Source: JAJXTN01 sp038230895 (GTDB taxonomy: Bacteria; Patescibacteriota; Saccharimonadia; Saccharimonadales; UBA4665). From it: DNA of 64,000 nt. The number at the start of each line of letters is the position of its first letter. The stretch's first letter is position 1. This document shows, piece by piece, positions 49,165 through 58,330 of the stretch. Under the pieces are notes generated by a model. That model did no database searches. It had not been told where the DNA came from and saw only the letters and a list, made by a program, of their open reading frames with translations. The position numbers were made by a program, and so were the translations under genes. Location: contig JBBRMJ010000002.1 in the NCBI GenBank assembly GCA_038230895.1, forward strand, positions 1-64,000, given 5' to 3'.

Positions 49165-49473
49165 CTATTCTTGGAATGGATTGTTGCGAGCTTGATTGAA
49201 TAAGGCTTTGACGGTCACACTGTTGTCTTGTAGTGATTGCAACTGTTGGACAACCTTTTGGTCGATGTGTGGGATGGCGGCCGCCTGAACCTGACTGTCG
49301 ATAGATGTCTGTGACGGTTGGGCATTACCCAAACTGTTAACGCGGAGCAGTAGAAAGCCGTAGAGCACTGCAACGAATAGTATAAAGATCACTAAACTAT
49401 AGCGACGTAGCACAGCAAGCCGTGCAGCGAGTTTATCGATCAGTAGTCGGGGGTTTAACTTCTGTTTATTCAT
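49165..49473 (-). CDS. Small single-TM protein at the end of the pilMNO operon
   Basis: A 102-residue protein: basic N terminus, one TM helix (about 26-45), then a short Gln-rich extracytoplasmic helix region ending NNPFQE. It starts with a 4-nt overlap with pilO. By position it might take the place of PilP, but it is short and has no lipobox, so this is a guess. Confidence 0.6.
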   Translation of the reverse strand: MNKQKLNPRLLIDKLAARLAVLRRYSLVIFILFVAVLYGFLLLRVNSLGNAQPSQTSIDSQVQAAAIPHIDQKVVQQLQSLQDNSVTVKALFNQARNNPFQE

Positions 49474-50123
49474 GGTTTGATGTACTCGTTAAGCCCGAGT
49501 GTAAATGATAGCAAGTTACGGTTGTTTGTAGATGGTTCAAGGGTGATTGTACTAACTTGAGCCGTTCGACGATTGTGCTCCAGGGCAGCGAGGAAACTAA
49601 TGAATTTGTCGTAGGCTACTGGCTTGTTGGAGTCGCCAACCACGGTAATGGGTAGTTGATAGACACCGGTAATGTTTTTGACGGGCTGTAATTGCGACAG
49701 CGAACCAGCACTACTGGATTTCGTAGTCGGACTCTGTGTCGTCGTAGGCGTCGCACTAGCCGGAATGGGTGTGCCCGTAGCCGTATTACCCAGGGTTGAT
49801 GCCGGGAAGCTGATAGCCGCTAGACTTACGCCATACTGGGCTGCGATATTGACGATCTCGCGCACTGCCTCAGCCTGATCCTTATCTTGTGGCACGACGG
49901 AATGAGCCACCGCTTCCAAGCTGGCATATTTAGTAAGGTCATCCTTGGCCTTGTTGAGCGTCAATTGCTCTTGTGAGAGAGCAGCACTTTTGGCTTTAAG
50001 GATAGTAAGTTTGGCGGCCTCGCTACTGAGAATATTATTAGCTCCAAAGGTGCCAGCGACCAAGCCTATAAATAGTAGCCCGATTACGCCGATTAACAAG
50101 AAGTACAGACGTTTGCTAGTCAT
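49470..50123 (-). CDS. pilO: Type IV pilus inner-membrane alignment protein PilO-like
   Basis: A 217-residue bitopic protein with one N-terminal TM helix (about 7-28), a coiled coil (KLTILKAKSAALSQEQLTLNK) and a PilO-type ferredoxin-like C-terminal domain (YQLPITVVGDSNKPVAYDKF, FLAALEHNRR). A Thr/Ser-rich linker lies near residue 115-140. Start overlaps pilN by 4 nt. With PilM and PilN it links the cytoplasmic motor to the pilus. Confidence 0.82.
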   Translation of the reverse strand: MTSKRLYFLLIGVIGLLFIGLVAGTFGANNILSSEAAKLTILKAKSAALSQEQLTLNKAKDDLTKYASLEAVAHSVVPQDKDQAEAVREIVNIAAQYGVSLAAISFPASTLGNTATGTPIPASATPTTTQSPTTKSSSAGSLSQLQPVKNITGVYQLPITVVGDSNKPVAYDKFISFLAALEHNRRTAQVSTITLEPSTNNRNLLSFTLGLNEYIKP

Positions 50124-50716
50124 GGTGTCACCTTGCTGTTGACGAAGAGGAAAGGATTGTTGGTGGCAAATAAGGCGCGTAGATTAACTGTACAGGGATA
50201 ATTTGGGTTCGTGGCACTGACGTTGCCGCAGGTGATACTGACAATATCAGCCTTACTGAAGATTTTGTTAGTGGGGTCAGCTAAATTGACCTGCACCTGA
50301 GTGGCTGTGTTGTAATCAGTGGCGATGGCCGAGATATCGAGTGCCCCTTGGGTTTGATTGATGTTTAAGCCGGTCAAGTTGGCACTGGTTGGGATGGTGG
50401 CTGCCACTTGTTTGAGAAGTTGGGAGAAGAGGACTTCTTGGTTTAGAACTTTGACGACTAATTTGAAGCTATTACTGATGTCTTGGACTTTGGCTTGGGT
50501 TTGTGCAAACTGTTCCTTCTTGAATAGTGCTTGAGTAGCCGCAATATCTTTATTGTAGTGATTGGTTGATTGATGGAGCGTCAGCAGCCCAAAGGTGGCG
50601 ATTACTCCCAGTCCAACAAACGCGATGACCACGCTTATCACCCAGCGTCGCAGCAGCACATTGCGTCGTGCATAGCGATAGCTGTCCTTGACAGTGGGGG
50701 GCAATAAATTGATCAT
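50120..50716 (-). CDS. pilN: Type IV pilus inner-membrane protein PilN-like
   Basis: A 198-residue bitopic protein beginning MINLLPP, the conserved PilN sequence that binds PilM, followed by a TM helix (about 25-47), a coiled coil, and a C-terminal periplasmic-type domain. The MINLLP start and position after pilM make the call secure. Overlaps pilM and pilO by 4 nt each. Confidence 0.88.
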   Translation of the reverse strand: MINLLPPTVKDSYRYARRNVLLRRWVISVVIAFVGLGVIATFGLLTLHQSTNHYNKDIAATQALFKKEQFAQTQAKVQDISNSFKLVVKVLNQEVLFSQLLKQVAATIPTSANLTGLNINQTQGALDISAIATDYNTATQVQVNLADPTNKIFSKADIVSITCGNVSATNPNYPCTVNLRALFATNNPFLFVNSKVTP

Positions 50717-51798
50717 GGCGTGAACACCTCTTTGGGATGAGCAAGACTCAAGCCAGCGACAGTAGCATACATGGGTTTATCGGCGTCAGACGGTGGCTGT
50801 AGGCCTTTGAAGTTCAAATATTGCCATGGGTCAGAGTGACGTACCGGCATACGCATGGCTTCAGTCATATATTCACTGAGACCGGGCATATTGGCGCCAC
50901 CACCGAGGGTGATAATCTGGCCGATCGGCCTGTCGTCACCATATCGCTCTTCGTAGTAGCGCATCATTCGACGAATTTCGCGCAAAATCTGTTGCAGTGT
51001 GGGCTCGAGAGCCTGCTTAATGTCGGCCTGCTTTTTACTTAGACCTAAACCGTAACGAGTTTTGATCAGACCGGCTTCTTGGGGGGTGATGCCCATTTTG
51101 GTTTTGATGGATTCGGTGAAATTCTCGCCACCGCCCTGAACGGTACCAGTCACCAGCATATGTTTGTCAAAGATGCTGATGTCCGATGACAGAGAGCCAA
51201 AGTCAATCAGGAAGGTTGCCAGGTCACTCTGATCATCTAGGGAGAAGAGGCGTCCGGATGAACTCAGTGTCGGCTCGATAAGTACAGTTTCCAGCCCGAG
51301 GATTTCAGCCAACTCCAGATAGGAATCAACTATTGTCTTGGGCACTGCTACGACGAATAGCTCGGTTGAATCCTCGGTTTGTTTGATGATCTCGTAATCG
51401 AGATAGAGGTCTTCCAACGGCATAGATATATACTGTTCAGCCTCCAGCTCTACGGCTTCACGGAGCTGATTCGGCTTCAGTTTCGGTAATTTGAGTGACC
51501 GAGTGAAGGTTCTATAAGCTGGTATAGCGATTGCCACCCGCTGGGTGGTAATATCACCAATCAAATGGTGCTTGAACAGATCAAGGGCTGCTTTGGCGAT
51601 AACCTCTGGTTTGATGACGACACCGTCTTCCTGGGCGCTCTTGTCGAAAGTAGTGAAGCCGTAGCCGATGATTTTGCGTGGATGTTTGTGGTCACCACTA
51701 GATTCACTGAGCTGCATGACTTTCAAGGAGCCATGACCAATATCGAGCCCGAATAGGGGCTTATCGTGCAAGAAGTAAGAAATTTTTGTCGTTTTCAT
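50713..51798 (-). CDS. pilM: Type IV pilus actin-like ATPase PilM
   Basis: A 361-residue actin/FtsA-fold cytoplasmic protein. PHOSPHATE-1 type LFGLDIGHGSLKVMQL is near the N terminus; TFLIDFGSLSSDISIF and ITLGGGANMPGLSEYM are the second phosphate and adenosine motifs. It binds the N terminus of PilN. First gene of pilM-pilN-pilO-small gene. A TATACT box (51838-51843 region, minus strand) lies about 40 nt upstream of the ATG. Confidence 0.92.
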   Translation of the reverse strand: MKTTKISYFLHDKPLFGLDIGHGSLKVMQLSESSGDHKHPRKIIGYGFTTFDKSAQEDGVVIKPEVIAKAALDLFKHHLIGDITTQRVAIAIPAYRTFTRSLKLPKLKPNQLREAVELEAEQYISMPLEDLYLDYEIIKQTEDSTELFVVAVPKTIVDSYLELAEILGLETVLIEPTLSSSGRLFSLDDQSDLATFLIDFGSLSSDISIFDKHMLVTGTVQGGGENFTESIKTKMGITPQEAGLIKTRYGLGLSKKQADIKQALEPTLQQILREIRRMMRYYEERYGDDRPIGQIITLGGGANMPGLSEYMTEAMRMPVRHSDPWQYLNFKGLQPPSDADKPMYATVAGLSLAHPKEVFTP

Positions 51799-51934
51799 CT
51801 AGGCTGCCCATCAAAAGCATAAGCTCATTTCTTTTAGTATACCAGATGAGACTGCGGGTTTATTCAAGAGTCGACATTGATTGTCCGCGGAAGACAAGAA
51901 AACCGTTATGCTTTCCTATATAATTATAGCTAAG

Positions 51935-53503
51935 ATGAAGCGACAAGAGGGTGGCTATACGCTGGTGGAGTTATTGCTAACGTTGGTGGTATTGGCTGTG
52001 TTGGCGCTGGGAGCCTTTGATTTATTCACTTCACTACTACATAGCGCTATAGTAGCCCAGCGTGAGGCTGCAGCTTCAACCTTGGCTACAAACCAAATGG
52101 AATACTTAAAATCTTTGCCATACGATAAGCTGGCAGTGGCAGGCGGCGCCATCGTATCCACGACTACTATCCCAGCCAGTTTCACGAAGAAAATCGAAGG
52201 CGTGACTTATACCGTGACTACGGGAATCACGTATGTCGACAATGCATATGATGGCTGTGGCTCCTACCCGACTCTGGCATTGAAGCAGAAATATTGTCGT
52301 GACTACCCAGCACCCAGTGGTGCTCCGGCGACAGACAACAATGCTGGTGATTACAAGGACATGACCGTTACTGTTACAGACAAGTCTGGGTTGCGCTTGG
52401 CAACAGTTGATAGCCATGCAGCGGCGTTGGTAGCCGAGACAGCCAGTAATACCGGCGCCTTGTTCGTCTACGTGGTAGATAGTAGCGGCAATCCAGTGGT
52501 TGGCGCGACAGTCATAGCCACTAATAGTACGACCACGCCGACGGTCAATGTCACTGATACGTCTGACTCAAATGGCATTGTTATCTTTTATGATTTACCA
52601 CCCAGTAGCAGCGGTAATAAGTATGTTATTGCTGCATCCAATAGCGGTTATTCAAGCTTGACAACGATTGCGCCAACTGGCAGTTTACAGCCAACTTATT
52701 CGAGCCAGAACCTGATTGCCCAGAGCTCATCTTATATAACGCTCACATTGAAGCCGCAGGGTACGAATAGCTTGGTAATAGAGACAGTGGGTACCACTGG
52801 CACTGCGCTTCCAGGTGCCAAAATTTATGTGAAAGGCGGCTATAAGAAGTACACCCTGAGCACTGATACAACTTATTATTACGATACACTGAGCCCATCG
52901 GACATTAGACCGACTACAGACGGCAATGGTCTAGCGGCGCGAACGAACTTAGTGCCAGGTAATTATGTGTTCTGTGGTGATTTGGGCGCTACTAGTTGTT
53001 CAGTCGGTGGCACGACCTATTATCTCGCAGCAGCAGTACCATACGGCGGCAGTAATCCCTTGCAACCTATCATGGTGCCAATCTACGATCCCGCCAATCC
53101 ACCTAGCACGACGTATAGCTATAACAGCGTCAATTATCTGCAAAAAGTCCGTCTAATTTTGACCACGAATGCGAGCTTCCCACGCGTTAGTCAACTTTCT
53201 CCGAGCGATGTCAGTCTCAGTACCAGTAATCTAGCTAACTTTGCTTTCAATATCACGGGTGTCAATGTCCCATGTAGCGCCACAGCAGCAAGTTGCGCTA
53301 CCATAGTACGCTTCACTGAAGGTGCCAATACCTACACGGCTGTCTGTACCGGCACCAACACCAATAACCAGCAGCAACTCAGCTGCACGGTTAATTTGAC
53401 CGGTCTAGTCGCTGGAACTACACAACTGATTGTGAACGTCGGAGCCAATACCCTCACTATGCCCGCATCTCCATTATTAGGAGGTCTCATTGTCACACCG
53501 TAA
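51935..53503 (+). CDS. Large pilin-like protein with carboxypeptidase-regulatory-like domains (PilV-type adhesin candidate)
   Basis: A 522-residue prepilin. The type III signal KRQEGG|YTLVELLLTL has Gly at -1 and Glu at +5. After the pilin helix come two carboxypeptidase-regulatory-like beta domains (VYVVDSSGNPVVGATVIAT; and IETVGTTGTALPGAKIYVKGG) and a C-terminal beta-rich domain with paired Cys. Its size, well above the ~150 aa of a major pilin, suggests a minor tip or adhesive pilin. Start at 51935 excludes 18 upstream in-frame residues lying in the promoter (TATAAT 51919-51924). Overlaps the next gene by 14 nt. Confidence 0.82.
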   Translation: MKRQEGGYTLVELLLTLVVLAVLALGAFDLFTSLLHSAIVAQREAAASTLATNQMEYLKSLPYDKLAVAGGAIVSTTTIPASFTKKIEGVTYTVTTGITYVDNAYDGCGSYPTLALKQKYCRDYPAPSGAPATDNNAGDYKDMTVTVTDKSGLRLATVDSHAAALVAETASNTGALFVYVVDSSGNPVVGATVIATNSTTTPTVNVTDTSDSNGIVIFYDLPPSSSGNKYVIAASNSGYSSLTTIAPTGSLQPTYSSQNLIAQSSSYITLTLKPQGTNSLVIETVGTTGTALPGAKIYVKGGYKKYTLSTDTTYYYDTLSPSDIRPTTDGNGLAARTNLVPGNYVFCGDLGATSCSVGGTTYYLAAAVPYGGSNPLQPIMVPIYDPANPPSTTYSYNSVNYLQKVRLILTTNASFPRVSQLSPSDVSLSTSNLANFAFNITGVNVPCSATAASCATIVRFTEGANTYTAVCTGTNTNNQQQLSCTVNLTGLVAGTTQLIVNVGANTLTMPASPLLGGLIVTP

Positions 53504-54089
53504 GACCTTACAGCATGCCGGCTTTACGCTACCGGAGCTGTTGGTAGTTATTAGCCTGGTGGCCATAGTTTTCATTAGTTTCAGCAGCTTCTTTACCAAT
53601 TATCTATTGCTGTACACCAAGTACCAGACTGATGCTACTAGTTTTACTGAACTGGCTAACCAATCACAGCGGGTTGCTAATGTGCTTCGTGGGCTGACTG
53701 ACATTACTGCCGAATCCAGTAATAGCATTACCGCCTTCGCCTACTTCTCGCCAGTCGATAGCTATGTCTCGCAGGTGAAGTACTATCTGAGCGGCACTGG
53801 CAAAGCGGTTATGGTTGACGTTACACCCATGACGGCTAATCCACCGACTGGGGCGCTTATTCCTGCCAGCAAGAAGACATACACTATCATCACTAACTTT
53901 TACCAGCCGTCGGGAGGTAACTTATTCAACTACTATGATGTCTCCGGGACGCTGTTGACGCTGCCGATAGCTGACGAGCATAGTATTTTAGAGATTCAAA
54001 TCAATCTAGCTGAACCCGGCACTCATACCAAGAATGGCCAGACCCTAAGCATCACCGTTAGTTTACGTAACCGAAAGACCAATTTATGA
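53490..54089 (+). CDS. Minor pilin-like protein (PilW/PulJ-like)
   Basis: A 199-residue prepilin with LQHAG|FTLPELLVVISLV (Gly -1, Phe +1, Glu +5). The start is TTG at 53490, chosen because GGAGG (53481-53485) precedes it; no ATG is available before the signal. The soluble part is beta-rich, like minor pilins. Second of three overlapping pilin-like genes. Confidence 0.8.
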   Translation: MSHRKTLQHAGFTLPELLVVISLVAIVFISFSSFFTNYLLLYTKYQTDATSFTELANQSQRVANVLRGLTDITAESSNSITAFAYFSPVDSYVSQVKYYLSGTGKAVMVDVTPMTANPPTGALIPASKKTYTIITNFYQPSGGNLFNYYDVSGTLLTLPIADEHSILEIQINLAEPGTHTKNGQTLSITVSLRNRKTNL

Positions 54090-55654
54090 TACCCGCCTTA
54101 CTTGCAATTATTATCGCCTTCGCCATTATGGGCTCGGCCATTGTTGAAGTTACCTTGACCAATTTCTCCATCGTTAGTAATGTGGTCAAAACTCAGCAAG
54201 CATTCAATATTGCCGAGGCTGGCTTGAACTACTATCTATGGCATCTCAACCACAATAACAGTGACTACAAGGATGGCGGTACGACACCGACAACCCCTGA
54301 TGCTACCCTTGGCTATGGCCCCTACACGCACAACTATATCGACAGTAATGGTATCACCCAGGGCACCTATACCCTCTGGATTAAGCCGGCCTCCGTTGGA
54401 TCTACCATCGTGACGGTACGCTCCATAGGTATTGCCGCTGGCAATAACACCAAACGTACTGTCCAGGCCCAAATTGGCTCACCGTCATTCGCTAGTTACG
54501 CCGTCGCCTCTGACTCGGCGCTTTGGTTTGGCAATACTGAAACGGCCGATGGCCCTGTTACCTCCAATCAGGGTGTGCGGATGGATGGCGCCAGTAACTC
54601 CACGGTAAGTAGCGCCAACATTACATATGTTCCATCGGCATCAGTTGGTGGAGATGACTCAACCAGCCATTCTGGAGTGTGGTGTGATTCGACGGTGACA
54701 ACGCCTGTTAACTGTAATACGCGCTCCAAAAGTGCCTGGATCTACCCGGTACCCCAGCTTGACTTTAATCAAGTGTCAAATAGCTTGTGTACCATGAAAA
54801 AGGTGGCTTTCTTGAACGACCCCAGTACCACGGCACTGGCTGGCCAAGCCAACGCCTGCACCCAGACGCCAGCTACTCGAACCCCTGCCTATATACCGCA
54901 GCTTGCCGTCAGCTTCAGTGCCACTAAAGGTTATCTCATAAAGCTCAACACCAACGGCACCTATGACCTCCTAAAAGTGAATAGTGAGGATGATCGACTG
55001 ACGCCATATACTAGTGCGCTTGGTACCACGGCAGTGGCGACAGGCATCGCCGTGCCTTCGTCTGGTGTCATCTTCGTAGAGGATAATGTTTGGGTACTCA
55101 GCAACCCAACCTTTCATGGACGTGTCACGATCGCTTCAGGGCGCTTAGCCACGGCCAATAGCACTGATATTGTCATCTCAGGACCGCTCGTTTATACCAC
55201 TAAGAACGGTACAGATGCTGTCGGCCTCGTTGCCGAACAGTCAGTTTTCATCGCCCCATACGCGCCACCGGCCAGTGGTGCTTTCAACTTCGAAGTCGAC
55301 GGTGCGTTACTGGCCGAAAATGGTAATGTACAGTTCGGTGAGAATGGTGATGCAGCTTCTAACAAAGCTAGCTATCGAAGCTCGACTTCCAATTGCGCCC
55401 GAGGCTGGGTGAATAGTAATCAAACCATGAGCTTCTACGGTTCAATTGCCACTCGTTTAACCTGGACCTGGACTTGGTTAGTGGGCGGGGCCTGTGGTAA
55501 CGCTGCCTTCGATCCGGTCAACGGTTGGATTACTGGCATCGAAAATAACAGCACCCAATATGATTACAACCTAGAATACGCCCCACCACCCAGCTATCCA
55601 CTAACCGCAGGCTACAACATCCTCTCCTGGCGCGAAATATTGACTCACCCTTAG
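54086..55654 (+). CDS. PilX-like pilus-associated protein, large
   Basis: A 522-residue protein with an N-terminal hydrophobic helix and the PilX-type sequence QQAFNIAEAGLNYYLW directly after it. It lacks the basic leader and G|FxxxE cleavage site that prepilins have: the frame is closed by a TAA only 6 codons before the ATG. The C-terminal ~400 residues are beta-rich, Thr/Ser-rich, with spaced Cys, and resemble DUF7305-like passenger regions; no enzyme motif seen. ATGA overlap with the previous gene; stop shares TTAG with the convergent GDPD gene. Confidence 0.72.
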   Translation: MIPALLAIIIAFAIMGSAIVEVTLTNFSIVSNVVKTQQAFNIAEAGLNYYLWHLNHNNSDYKDGGTTPTTPDATLGYGPYTHNYIDSNGITQGTYTLWIKPASVGSTIVTVRSIGIAAGNNTKRTVQAQIGSPSFASYAVASDSALWFGNTETADGPVTSNQGVRMDGASNSTVSSANITYVPSASVGGDDSTSHSGVWCDSTVTTPVNCNTRSKSAWIYPVPQLDFNQVSNSLCTMKKVAFLNDPSTTALAGQANACTQTPATRTPAYIPQLAVSFSATKGYLIKLNTNGTYDLLKVNSEDDRLTPYTSALGTTAVATGIAVPSSGVIFVEDNVWVLSNPTFHGRVTIASGRLATANSTDIVISGPLVYTTKNGTDAVGLVAEQSVFIAPYAPPASGAFNFEVDGALLAENGNVQFGENGDAASNKASYRSSTSNCARGWVNSNQTMSFYGSIATRLTWTWTWLVGGACGNAAFDPVNGWITGIENNSTQYDYNLEYAPPPSYPLTAGYNILSWREILTHP

Positions 55655-56373
55655 GTAGGCCGTAGTTTTATAAGAGTGCCTGTGAAGTTTTCGACCACAG
55701 CATTAATTCCGAAGGGTCGTAGGCGTTTCATTACTGTGCCATCAGAGATTGCCCACGTATCGACAAATAGTTTGGCAGCGTGACATTGGCGAACCACCTT
55801 GGGTGATATGAATTCATAGCCTAAACTGACGCCACTCGCCTCGGCATCGTGAGCCAAGTTAACTATTTGCTCACCCGTAAAGCCGCCATTGATAATAGCG
55901 GCAGTCGTCACAGCGGGACAATCTCTAGTAAACATTTTTAGTGCTTCATACCAAAAAGAGTGCACTTCAATGAGTTTTCGATAACGTGGCGGGATTTTAT
56001 TCAGGAACGAAGCAAGGGCCGTTGCAGTTTTCAACGCATGCAAATGGGTATCTGCCTTAAGCTCTATGATCAATTTTCGCTTTGATTTTACCACGACTTC
56101 ATAGAATACCGCTTGTAATGATGGAATATGCTCGATACCTCCAATCGATAACTTACTTATTTTAGATTGTTCAAGCTGGCTGACCCAGCCAACACCATCG
56201 GTAGTACGATCAACAGTTTCATCATGGATGACGACAAGATGGCCATCCTTGGTGAGCTGCACATCACACTCCAAAGCGCGGAAACCTTTCCTGACAGCTA
56301 GCTTGAAAGCAGTCAGCGTATTCTCCGGGGCTATCAACTGCGCTCCGCGATGTGCAATCATAACTGTATTCAT
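55651..56373 (-). CDS. Glycerophosphodiester phosphodiesterase family protein
   Basis: A 240-residue TIM-barrel hydrolase releasing an alcohol from glycerophosphodiesters. Motifs: MIAHRG and PENTLTAFKLA at the start, LECDVQLTKDGHLVVIHDETVDRTTDG with the metal and catalytic residues, and IIELKAD. No signal peptide, so cytoplasmic. The start at 56373 is preferred because an extended -10 (TGC-TATGAT) lies 6 nt upstream; an ATG at 56409 is upstream of that promoter. Could recycle scavenged phospholipid. Sits inside the pilus locus. Confidence 0.88.
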   Translation of the reverse strand: MNTVMIAHRGAQLIAPENTLTAFKLAVRKGFRALECDVQLTKDGHLVVIHDETVDRTTDGVGWVSQLEQSKISKLSIGGIEHIPSLQAVFYEVVVKSKRKLIIELKADTHLHALKTATALASFLNKIPPRYRKLIEVHSFWYEALKMFTRDCPAVTTAAIINGGFTGEQIVNLAHDAEASGVSLGYEFISPKVVRQCHAAKLFVDTWAISDGTVMKRLRPFGINAVVENFTGTLIKLRPT

Positions 56374-56379
56374 TGCACC

Positions 56380-56388
56380 ATCATAGCA
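56380..56388 (-). promoter_or_regulatory. Extended -10 (TGC-TATGAT) 6 nt before the GDPD gene
   Basis: On the minus strand TGC (56388-56386) and TATGAT (56385-56380), 6 nt before ATG 56373. Confidence 0.5.
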
Positions 56389-56399
56389 AACCAAATGAA

Positions 56400-56420
56400 A
56401 AGCCCCCATTGCTGGGGGCT
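56400..56420 (-). terminator. Intrinsic terminator of pilA
   Basis: 7-bp G/C-rich stem AGCCCCC/GGGGGCT with a 6-nt loop followed on the minus strand by TTTCATTT. It lies 25 nt after the pilA stop and overlaps the GDPD promoter region. Confidence 0.75.
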
Positions 56421-56444
56421 AATCGACGAGTCGAATAGTGGAGA

Positions 56445-56915
56445 CTAGTCGAGATTTGACTTAACGTAAGTCGCTGAGCCGTTGACGGAACCTTCGTAGG
56501 TTGCTGTCAGGGTGTACTTGGCACAGTTCGTGTCGGTTGCTTCACAGCTGGCACCGGCGCTGTCAGTCACTGCGTAAGCGTATGACTTAGCTGCTGGGGC
56601 TGCCAGTAGTGTCTTGCTTGCAGTTGGGTTCGATGGATCAGTCAATGCTGTCTGGTCCAAACTCTTCATGTTGGCTGTCAGCCAGGCAGCACCATTCATA
56701 TCCGTTAATGATGGGTAATAGCCATTCTGACTAAAGAAGGCTTCCAGCTGCGTCTGCAGTGAAGCGACATCTGATTGCCGTTTGCTGTTACGTGCTTTTG
56801 CTTGAATGCCACTGTAGGTTGTAATGACGAGTAACGCCAAAATACCGATGACCACGATGACGATTAGGAGCTCGACGATCGTGAAACCTTGATTACGTTT
56901 TTTGAGAGAGATCAT
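56445..56915 (-). CDS. pilA: Major type IV pilin candidate
   Basis: A 156-residue prepilin: MISLKKRNQG|FTIVELLIVIVVIGILALL has the canonical leader, Phe +1 and Glu +5. The helix continues into ARNSKRQSDVASLQTQLEAFF and the C-terminal globular domain has a Cys pair (SCEATDTNC). Size and separate strong promoter plus terminator mark it as the abundant subunit. AGAAGGG lies 15 nt before the ATG. Confidence 0.9.
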   Translation of the reverse strand: MISLKKRNQGFTIVELLIVIVVIGILALLVITTYSGIQAKARNSKRQSDVASLQTQLEAFFSQNGYYPSLTDMNGAAWLTANMKSLDQTALTDPSNPTASKTLLAAPAAKSYAYAVTDSAGASCEATDTNCAKYTLTATYEGSVNGSATYVKSNLD

Positions 56916-57010
56916 TTAAGGGCCCACCCTTCTAAAATATTTATAGTTTTAATGCTTTATGATCTTTGAAGTCGAACAGACTACTATTCGCTACAACTAT
57001 CTGAGTATGA

Positions 57011-57038
57011 TTATAACCATAAGCGCTCTCTAGTCAAC
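57011..57038 (-). promoter_or_regulatory. Strong promoter of pilA
   Basis: Minus strand: -35 TTGACT (57038-57033), 16-nt spacer, -10 TATAAT (57016-57011). Predicted leader about 90 nt, the longest seen in this window. Just right of it is the end of pilC. Confidence 0.8.
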
Positions 57039-57058
57039 ACTTTTGTGGATAAGTCTAG

Positions 57059-58327
57059 CTAGCTGTTGCCGATATTTTTGGATAGATTAGCAATTGGGCC
57101 CATGACTGAAGCAGCAATCAGGCCCACGCCAGCACCCAGAATAATAATCATGATTGGCTCGATGATAGCGGCTAGACCATCGATTAACACCGTCACTTCC
57201 TCCTCATAGAAGTCGGCGATCTTGACTAGAACGGTATCAATTTGGCCAGTTTCCTCACCAACCATCAACATCTGCGCCACAATCGGCGGGAAATGTTTGC
57301 TCTGACTGATAGGCTCGCTGAGCTGCTTACCATTTTTGACTTCTTTAGCAGCATCAATCAGCTCTTGCTCGATGACCTTATTGCCGATAGCTGCTCCAGT
57401 CACTTCCAACGCATCAAGCACACTCACTCCAGAAGTCATCAGCGATGCGAAGGTGCGAGAGAAACGAGCAATCGCGACTTTGACGATGACCGTTTTGACA
57501 ATCGGTATGCGTAATAACAGGTCGTGGAAACGGTATTTACCGGTTGGCGTCTTGATATAGCGTAAGACGTAAATCCCGGCCACCGCCGCCACTGCTAGGA
57601 TGAAGATTAAATTCGGAATCTTGTTGATAATCGGAATCGGTAAAACACCTGCGATAGTTGGCTTCACGCAGAAGTTACTAATATTGAGCAGGATTTGGGT
57701 ATAAATTGGCAGTTTGGCATTTGGCCCGCCCAGGCTGAGTAAAATTCCACCTAACTTCGGTACGATAAACAGCATGACACCAAAGAAGGCAATCACGGTA
57801 ATGCTCATGATCACCACCGGATAGGCCATGGCGCTCTTGATTTTTTTACGAATCGAAGCGTCCTGTTCCACTTGCGTCGCCAGGCGTTTCAGAATGTCGT
57901 CGAGGATACCACCTTCTTCGCCGGCCCGAACCATGTTGACGTAGACATCAGAGAAAACATTGGGGAATTTGGCGAAGGCGTCGCCCAGCGGTATGCCACT
58001 TTCGACATCTTTGGTGATGCTTCCGAGCACATCACGCATATAGGGACTTTCGGAATCATCTTGGAGCGCAGCCAGCGACCGGGCCAGTGGCACACCGGCC
58101 GATATCATTGTCGATAGTTGGCGGGTGAAAATCACCAAATCCTGTAATTTGACCTTTTTCTTGGGGCCGAACAGACCGCCCTTTTTCTTACTGGCACCGG
58201 CTTCGATTAAGACCGGATGTACCTCTTGTTTGCGTAGCATGGCAATCAAGGCTTGGCGGTTGGCTGCCTCAGCGGTACCGGAGATGGTTTTGCCGTCCTT
58301 AGTCGTAGCTTTGTAAGAAAATTGCAT
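57059..58327 (-). CDS. pilC: Type IV pilus inner-membrane platform protein PilC
   Basis: A 422-residue GspF/PilC-family protein. N-terminal short beta domain (MQFSYKATTKDGKTISG), two T2SSF helical domains (FTRQLSTMISAGVPLARSL and FSRTFASLMTSGVSVLDAL) each followed by TM helices, with the last TM near the C terminus (IIEPIMIIILGAGVGLIAASVM). Complete. Starts 3 nt after pilB ends, so they are co-transcribed. Confidence 0.95.
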   Translation of the reverse strand: MQFSYKATTKDGKTISGTAEAANRQALIAMLRKQEVHPVLIEAGASKKKGGLFGPKKKVKLQDLVIFTRQLSTMISAGVPLARSLAALQDDSESPYMRDVLGSITKDVESGIPLGDAFAKFPNVFSDVYVNMVRAGEEGGILDDILKRLATQVEQDASIRKKIKSAMAYPVVIMSITVIAFFGVMLFIVPKLGGILLSLGGPNAKLPIYTQILLNISNFCVKPTIAGVLPIPIINKIPNLIFILAVAAVAGIYVLRYIKTPTGKYRFHDLLLRIPIVKTVIVKVAIARFSRTFASLMTSGVSVLDALEVTGAAIGNKVIEQELIDAAKEVKNGKQLSEPISQSKHFPPIVAQMLMVGEETGQIDTVLVKIADFYEEEVTVLIDGLAAIIEPIMIIILGAGVGLIAASVMGPIANLSKNIGNS

Positions 58328-58330
58328 AGC

